A DNA stretch of 64,000 nucleotides from Caproiciproducens galactitolivorans. Lineage in GTDB: Bacteria > Bacillota > Clostridia > Oscillospirales > Acutalibacteraceae. Shown one piece after another: positions 59,898 to 64,000 of the stretch (its first letter is position 1; every line of letters starts with the position of its first letter). Under the pieces are notes generated by a model. That model did not search any database, had not been told where the DNA came from, and saw only the letters and a list, made by a program, of their open reading frames with translations. A program made the translations under genes and the position numbers. The DNA is taken from assembly GCF_004768785.1 (NCBI RefSeq), contig NZ_SRMQ01000006.1, forward strand, positions 62,001-126,000, given 5' to 3'.

Positions 59898-60059
59898 CTT
59901 ACCGAATACAAGTGGTTGAAGAAGTTTAAGGCCGAAATCGTCGACCATCTGGATCACTACAACATCCGCTGTATCAAACGGAAGGGCTTGCCGCCTGTTT
60001 TACACAGACGACAAGCCCTTTCAGTTCTTCGACGCGCTGCGTGCGCCATCCCCCTGTGA
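59898..60059 (+). pseudogene. IS3 family transposase (OrfB) C-terminal remnant
   Basis: About 53 codons after an in-frame stop, ending at TGA 60057-60059. The sequence KAEIVDHLDHYNIRCIKRKG followed by LPPVLHRRQAL is the C-terminal end of IS3/IS150-type integrase-transposases (usually DYYN..RIKAKLKGL.P...R.QAL). The DDE core is absent, so it is dead. No terminal inverted repeat could be defined. Confidence 0.65.
59982..60020 (-). terminator. Terminator of the aldolase operon
   Basis: On the minus strand a 17-bp stem (60020-60004 with 59998-59982) encloses GTAAA. Two positions are G-U only on this strand and would be A-C mismatches on the other, so it is built for the minus-strand RNA. The T tract after it is weak. 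It lies within the IS3 remnant. Confidence 0.6.
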
Positions 60060-60072
60060 GGAAGGCAGAGGA

Positions 60073-60918
60073 TTAAGCTTTGCCGACGCTGCCGCAAACC
60101 TGAATTTTGGCTTTTACCAGTTCCTTTACGGCAATGCGGGCGGGATTCAGGTATTTTTTGGGGTCAAAATCATTCGGGTGCTCCGCCATATGCGCTTTGA
60201 TGGCGTCAGTAAACGCAATGCGCAGTTCGGTGGCAAAGTTGATTTTGGACATGCCCTTTTCTACGCCTTCGCGCAGAGCGTCGTCGGAAAGTCCGGAAGC
60301 GCCGTGCAGAACCAGCGGAATGGGGACAACCTTCTTGATCAGCGTAGCACGGTTAAAGTCCAACACAGGCTTTTTGGCGTAGATGCCGTGCGCAGTACCG
60401 ATGGCCACAGCCAAGGAGGAAATTCCGGTGCGGTTTGCAAAATCCGCCGCCTGGTCGGGGTCGGTGTACTCGTTCCCGTCGCTTTCGGTGTCGTCTTCCT
60501 TTCCGCCGACTTTTCCCAGCTCGGATTCGACCGGGATACCGAAATTGTCGGCGTAATCGCGTACCTTCTGGGTAACGCGGATATTTTCTTCATAGGGCAG
60601 GGCGGAACCGTCGATCATGACGGAGGTGTAGCCGCTGTCAATGCACTGCTTTGCCAGTTCAAAGCTCGCGCCGTGGTCAAGATGAATGGCTACCGGCACA
60701 CTAACGGATTCAGCGGCTGCCTTTGCAAGAGCTGCAAAATAGGCAGGTGAGAAATATTTTAAGGTAGAGGATGTCGTCTGAATAATGACGGGAGCTTTCA
60801 GTTCCTCCGCTGCTTTGACTATGGCCCAGACCATTTCGGCGTTTTCTGCGTTGAAAGCGCCGACAGCGTATCCGCCTTCTCTGGCGTCGTTCAGCATTTT
60901 TTTCGTAGTTACCAGCAT
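60073..60918 (-). CDS. Class II tagatose/fructose-bisphosphate aldolase (GatY/KbaY-like)
   Basis: 281 aa, zinc-dependent aldolase. Motifs: GYAVGAFNAENAEMVWAIVK, VPVAIHLDHGASFELAKQCI with the zinc His, SELGKVGGKEDD, AVAIGTAHGIYAKKP and PLVLHGASGLSDDALREGVE. The length and FDPKKYLNPARIAVKELV ending match the GatY/KbaY group rather than long FbaA types. Next to a SIS isomerase and a PfkB kinase it most likely cleaves tagatose 1,6-bisphosphate into DHAP and glyceraldehyde 3-phosphate; fructose bisphosphate is the alternative. ATG follows AGGAGA. Confidence 0.9.
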   Translation of the reverse strand: MLVTTKKMLNDAREGGYAVGAFNAENAEMVWAIVKAAEELKAPVIIQTTSSTLKYFSPAYFAALAKAAAESVSVPVAIHLDHGASFELAKQCIDSGYTSVMIDGSALPYEENIRVTQKVRDYADNFGIPVESELGKVGGKEDDTESDGNEYTDPDQAADFANRTGISSLAVAIGTAHGIYAKKPVLDFNRATLIKKVVPIPLVLHGASGLSDDALREGVEKGMSKINFATELRIAFTDAIKAHMAEHPNDFDPKKYLNPARIAVKELVKAKIQVCGSVGKA

Positions 60919-60931
60919 GATTTTTCTCCTG

Positions 60932-61972
60932 TTATTTTAGTGTAATGAAGGCGTTCAGCCCGGTTGGTGCGTCGGGGTTTCCTCCGTTGGCAAGGGCCTT
61001 GGCAAGGGCGATCATCTGCATGGTGTAGATGAACGGTATACCGTAAACTTCGAAACGGTTGATGCCGCTGATGGAAATGTGAAGGTCGGATCCGTAAACA
61101 TTGTTCTGCTCGGAACCGAAGGTGACCACGGTACCGTTGTGCTTCTTTACGTCGTCTATCATGTCGTGCTGATAGGAGTTCTCATTGGGTTGTACGGCAA
61201 AGATGGTGAGGGTCTTGGGACCGTTCAGCACCTTGGGTCCGTGACGATAATCGAGCATATTGAAGTACTTGCCGGGGGTGAGGGCAATTTCGGTAAAAGC
61301 AAGAGCGCCTTCCTCCGCAATGCCGCAAAGTACGCCGTCAGCAAGGACGACGACGTCTTCAAAGTCCTTTTTGCCGATGGTTTCCAGTTCCGCGCGGTAT
61401 TTGTTCATGTGGTCCTTGTTCTGGTCAATCGCGGTTTTGACTTCTGCCTTCAGCTCGTCGTCGCCGTAGCAGATTGCGTTAATCAGCAGACCGGCAGTAT
61501 ACAAATTCGTGACAGAACGGGTTTGGCAGACGCTGTTGTCGTAAGCCCAGGGAAGGACGACGGTCAGGTCGGAAAGTGCCTCAAGAGCGCTGCTTTCCTT
61601 CATGGTAACGGACATGACCTTTACGTTTGAGGCCTTTTTCATGTGCTCGACAGCACGGACAATTTCCGTGGTTGTCCCAGAACGGGATAATACTAGCACA
61701 ATGCTGTTTTCAATCGTATGGGCGTAGGTGCTGGGATTGACAAGGTAGTCGCCGCCCGCGAGCGCAACAGCGGAAGTGTTTGGGCGGGTGATAAACAGAC
61801 GCTCGTTGCTCTTAGAGAGCATATAGCTGGAACCGCAGCCCAAGAATACAAACTTCCGCTGGGTGTTTTCACGGAAGAAATTCCGGATTTCATCTTCCTG
61901 CTTCAGAATCTGCGCATAGGTTTTATCAAGGGCTTCTTTCGTCGCCATGATTTCCTGTTCTGTTAAATACAT
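60932..61972 (-). CDS. SIS domain sugar isomerase/deaminase (AgaS/GlmS-like)
   Basis: 346 aa with two SIS domains: the first has KFVFLGCGSSYMLSKSNERL and VLVLSRSGTTTEIVRAVEHM; the second has DFEDVVVLADGVLCGIAEEG and EIALTPGKYFNMLDYRHGPK. The RHGP segment binds sugar phosphate in GlmS-like isomerases. No glutaminase domain is present. With the aldolase and kinase this points to AgaS, converting galactosamine 6-phosphate to tagatose 6-phosphate and ammonia; a fructosamine-6-phosphate deglycase is the alternative. Only 13 bases separate it from the aldolase. Confidence 0.88.
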   Translation of the reverse strand: MYLTEQEIMATKEALDKTYAQILKQEDEIRNFFRENTQRKFVFLGCGSSYMLSKSNERLFITRPNTSAVALAGGDYLVNPSTYAHTIENSIVLVLSRSGTTTEIVRAVEHMKKASNVKVMSVTMKESSALEALSDLTVVLPWAYDNSVCQTRSVTNLYTAGLLINAICYGDDELKAEVKTAIDQNKDHMNKYRAELETIGKKDFEDVVVLADGVLCGIAEEGALAFTEIALTPGKYFNMLDYRHGPKVLNGPKTLTIFAVQPNENSYQHDMIDDVKKHNGTVVTFGSEQNNVYGSDLHISISGINRFEVYGIPFIYTMQMIALAKALANGGNPDAPTGLNAFITLK

Positions 61973-61996
61973 TGTTTTTACCTCACTATCTGTTTT

Positions 61997-62195
61997 TTAT
62001 TTTTGGGTAACCGACGGAAAATCCGCCGGGTTGAACTTAAAGAAGCACGGGAGCGCAGCTCCCATAACCGTAGAAAGCTGAGGCTTAACCAGTCGGCTGC
62101 CGAGCGCGTGAGTCTGTTCTTCAAAGGGAGGTAAAATCAATTATCCGCTTTAAAATGACCGCGGTTTTGGTTCCGACTCCGAGATCATATCTCAT
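61997..62195 (-). pseudogene. Possible frameshifted small ORF or structured leader upstream of the SIS gene
   Basis: On the minus strand ATG at 62195 opens a frame (YDLGVGTKTAVILKRIIDF). Near 62124-62130 it would continue, after a one-base shift, into EEQTHALGSRLVKPQLST and on to TAA at 61997-61999. The joined sequence of about 66 residues looks coding but is not a family I know. The same stretch contains hairpins GGGAGC/GCTCCC and CCGGCGGA/TCCGTCGG, so a long structured 5' leader is the other explanation. The gap 61973-62289 holds this and the promoters. Confidence 0.3.
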
Positions 62196-62207
62196 AGGTA
62201 CTGCCTC

Positions 62208-62236
62208 TTTACAAAAACTTGTTATAACATTATAAT
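62208..62236 (+). promoter_or_regulatory. Promoter of the GntR-PfkB operon
   Basis: TTTACA at 62208-62213, a 17-base spacer and TATAAT at 62231-62236. Its -10 box overlaps the -10 of the opposing promoter. Confidence 0.7.
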
Positions 62237-62248
62237 AAGATTAACAAG
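62218..62248. promoter_or_regulatory. Candidate GntR operator dyad
   Basis: CTTGTTA (62218-62224) and TAACAAG (62242-62248) are an exact inverted repeat centred on the shared -10 region. A smaller palindrome TGTTATAACA lies within the left part. Confidence 0.5.
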
Positions 62249-62260
62249 AGAGAATGTCAA
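62232..62260 (-). promoter_or_regulatory. Promoter of the SIS-aldolase operon
   Basis: On the minus strand TTGACA (62260-62255), a 17-base spacer and TATTAT (62237-62232). It leaves a leader of about 250 bases before the SIS gene. Confidence 0.7.
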
Positions 62261-62289
62261 TACACAAGAATAAATAAGGGTGTGAAAAA

Positions 62290-63006
62290 ATGTTGGACGA
62301 AAATAGTGCAGTTCCTCTTTACCGCCAGCTTCAGAATATCTTTCAGAATAATATTGAAAGCGGAGTGTGGCCGGCGGAGGAGAAGCTCCCCACCGAGTCC
62401 GAACTTTGTCGGCAGTACGGGGTCAGCCGCATGACGGTCCGCCTGGCGCTGGAGGGACTGAAGACAAAGGGGCTGATCTACCGCAAACAGGGCAAAGGTT
62501 CCTATGTTCTTCAGCCAAAGGTGGAGCAGGAACTGTCGTCCTTTTACAGCTTCGGAAATAATATGCCAGATCATGGTCATACCATCACCAATAAGCTGAT
62601 TTCCTTTGAAAAGGTAACCTCGCAGATTGCGGCGGAGGCACTTCGACTTCCGGAGAATGAGGAGCTTTTCTGCGTACAGCGGCTCCGTAGTGCGGACAGC
62701 ACACCGTTCGCGCTGGAGAAATCCTACATTCCCTGCAAGATCTGCCCGAATCTTACCGGCGAGCTTGTTATAGAAAAGGGATTGTACAATGCGCTGCATC
62801 TTCTGGCGGGAATCACGCCAAACGCCGCAAAAGAATCGTTTGAAGCGGTGCTGATGAGTAAAAAACAGGCGGAAGCTCTGCAAACGGCGGGAAACCAGCC
62901 CGCGCTGCATGTGGAGCGCGTGACCAGCGCCGGCGGCATCCTTGTGGAGTACTGCGACAGTATCGTCCGCGGCGACCGTCTGAAATACAATATCATTCTA
63001 AGATAA
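62290..63006 (+). CDS. GntR family regulator with UTRA domain
   Basis: 238 aa. The winged helix (1-70) shows PLYRQLQNIFQNNIESGVWP and LCRQYGVSRMTVRLALEGLK with KGLIYRKQGKGSYV. The UTRA ligand domain (80-238) has FALEKSYIPCKICPNLTGEL and ends with IVEYCDSIVRGDRLKYNI-like strands typical of HutC/AgaR2-type regulators. It likely senses a phosphorylated amino sugar or tagatose phosphate and controls both divergent operons. ATG follows AAGGGTG. Confidence 0.93.
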   Translation: MLDENSAVPLYRQLQNIFQNNIESGVWPAEEKLPTESELCRQYGVSRMTVRLALEGLKTKGLIYRKQGKGSYVLQPKVEQELSSFYSFGNNMPDHGHTITNKLISFEKVTSQIAAEALRLPENEELFCVQRLRSADSTPFALEKSYIPCKICPNLTGELVIEKGLYNALHLLAGITPNAAKESFEAVLMSKKQAEALQTAGNQPALHVERVTSAGGILVEYCDSIVRGDRLKYNIILR

Positions 63007-63026
63007 GAAAAATAGGAGAGAATAGC

Positions 63027-63956
63027 ATGATTACTACCGTTACACTCAATACTGCAATCGACCAGCTGTATCAAATAGACTCCTGCCGCACAGGCGGTGT
63101 CAACAGGGTGCAGAGCTGCATCAAGACCGCAGGAGGCAAAGGCGTCAATGTGGCCAGAGTTGCTTCCCTTGCGGGGGAAAAGGTTATAGCCGCGGGGATC
63201 GTCGGCGGTTTCCACGGAGCCTATTTCAAGTCCCTGCTTGCTCAGGACAAAATTGAGGGATGTTTTACTGACTCCGGTGTCGAAACCCGCTGCTGCATCA
63301 ATGTTCGGGACAAGTCCACAGGCGAGCAGACGGAATTTCTGGAGCCCGGCGCCCAGCTGACGGAAAAAGCGCTGGAGGACTTTTATCAGACCTATCTGCA
63401 GTGTGTGGAGAAAAGCGATGTCATCACGATTTCCGGTAGTGTTCCAGCCGGTACGCCCGCCGATTATTACGGCAGACTGATTTCGACCGCAAGAAAAGCG
63501 GGGAAACGCGTGATTCTGGACACCAGCGGATCCATGCTCCGGGGCAGCATTGCAGCCAAGCCGACGATGATAAAGCCGAACGCGGACGAGATCCGTCAAC
63601 TGACCGGCATTGCCGTCTCTTCGCACGAAGAGCTGATTCAAGCGGCGCAGAAGCTCCACGACGGAGGAATCGAGCTGGTCGTGATTTCCCTTGGCGGGGA
63701 CGGTGCGCTGGTCGTGTCGGATGAAGGAGTCTTTCAGGGCGTTTGCCCCAAAATCGAAGTGGTCAACACGGTGGGCTGCGGTGACAGCATGGTCGCGGGA
63801 TTTGCGGTGGGCATGGTGCGAAAGTACCCGCTCGAGGCGACGATCCGCTTTGCGCTTTCCGTCGCCTCGGCCAATGCGCTGCATGAAAAAACCGGCTTCT
63901 TCCGTGAGGACGACCTGAAAAGGCTTTTGTCCAGCACGATCGTAAACCGGCTCTAA
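63027..63956 (+). CDS. PfkB family hexose-phosphate kinase (tagatose-6-phosphate/1-phosphofructokinase type)
   Basis: 309 aa. N-terminal VTLNTAIDQLYQID and GGKGVNVARVASLAGEKV are characteristic of LacC/FruK. The ATP region and anion hole lie in VVNTVGCGDSMVAGFAVG with catalytic-base Asp253. In this cluster phosphorylation of tagatose 6-phosphate to the 1,6-bisphosphate fits best, placing it between the SIS enzyme and the aldolase. 1-phosphofructokinase is the alternative. It follows the regulator after 20 bases with AGGAGA. The last 44 bases of the window show no feature. Confidence 0.9.
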   Translation: MITTVTLNTAIDQLYQIDSCRTGGVNRVQSCIKTAGGKGVNVARVASLAGEKVIAAGIVGGFHGAYFKSLLAQDKIEGCFTDSGVETRCCINVRDKSTGEQTEFLEPGAQLTEKALEDFYQTYLQCVEKSDVITISGSVPAGTPADYYGRLISTARKAGKRVILDTSGSMLRGSIAAKPTMIKPNADEIRQLTGIAVSSHEELIQAAQKLHDGGIELVVISLGGDGALVVSDEGVFQGVCPKIEVVNTVGCGDSMVAGFAVGMVRKYPLEATIRFALSVASANALHEKTGFFREDDLKRLLSSTIVNRL

Positions 63957-64000
63957 TCACGACAGTTATTCGCCGAATTTGGAATCAATCAGCGCAACAA

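Noticed and set aside
1-64000. CRISPR arrays or phage gene blocks
   Set aside because: No regularly spaced repeats and no phage structural, lysis or cas genes were seen.

Overview
The window looks like a chromosome segment of a spore-forming Clostridia, most likely Oscillospiraceae/Ruminococcaceae. The evidence is Shine-Dalgarno sites of the AGGAGG type, spoVAC-spoVAD, a GTP-type PEP carboxykinase, a VanW-family protein, UgtP-type and DegV proteins, and codon use of medium-to-high GC in the core. The family assignment is inference; no 16S gene is present.

Layout. 1-3257: the end of murD, two overlapping M42 aminopeptidase genes, a GNAT acetyltransferase and a broken DUF6440-like gene. 3270-4541: a PLP enzyme of the aluminium-resistance/Met-gamma-lyase family. 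4549-4715: promoter, tRNA-Leu(UAG) and terminator.

4648-23918 is the most interesting part: a visibly AT-richer block of about 19 kb, bounded by the 3' end of tRNA-Leu and a second, 20/22 identical copy of that tRNA end. It has the layout of a genomic island integrated in a tRNA gene. It carries one alpha-glucan system: two secreted multidomain GH31 enzymes whose sizes and modules match the 6-alpha-glucosyltransferase and 3-alpha-isomaltosyltransferase pair that makes the cyclic tetrasaccharide cycloalternan from starch; two CUT1 ABC permeases and a lipoprotein binding protein; a cytosolic GH31; a GH65 phosphorylase; beta-phosphoglucomutase; an unassigned (alpha/alpha)6 glycosidase-like protein; and a LacI regulator. 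Two LacI-type dyads lie in the divergent promoter region. Proposed flow: extracellular alpha-glucan is converted to a private cyclic sugar, imported intact, opened and hydrolysed in the cytosol, phosphorolysed to beta-glucose 1-phosphate, and isomerised to glucose 6-phosphate. The transporter ATPase and an integrase are not in the window.

23966-41808 returns to core-like content: UgtP-type glycosyltransferase, VanW protein, GT2 and a UPF0104 membrane protein, NAD synthetase, a lytic transglycosylase, spoVAC/spoVAD without a following spoVAE, phosphohexomutase, an orphan LolD-like ATPase, small conserved and membrane proteins, a secreted MBL hydrolase, DegV and Dus. 42017-48046 is a run of polA, rlmA-like, membrane glycosyltransferase-like, rimI and tsaD. 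48196-59831 holds pckG, a purine permease, rsmE, a YmfI-like reductase, two lipoproteins, glyS, gtrA and a repetitive secreted protein.

59898-63956: after an IS3 remnant lies a divergent amino-sugar/tagatose cluster: class II aldolase and SIS isomerase on the minus strand, GntR/UTRA regulator and PfkB kinase on the plus strand. The two strands share face-to-face overlapping promoters.
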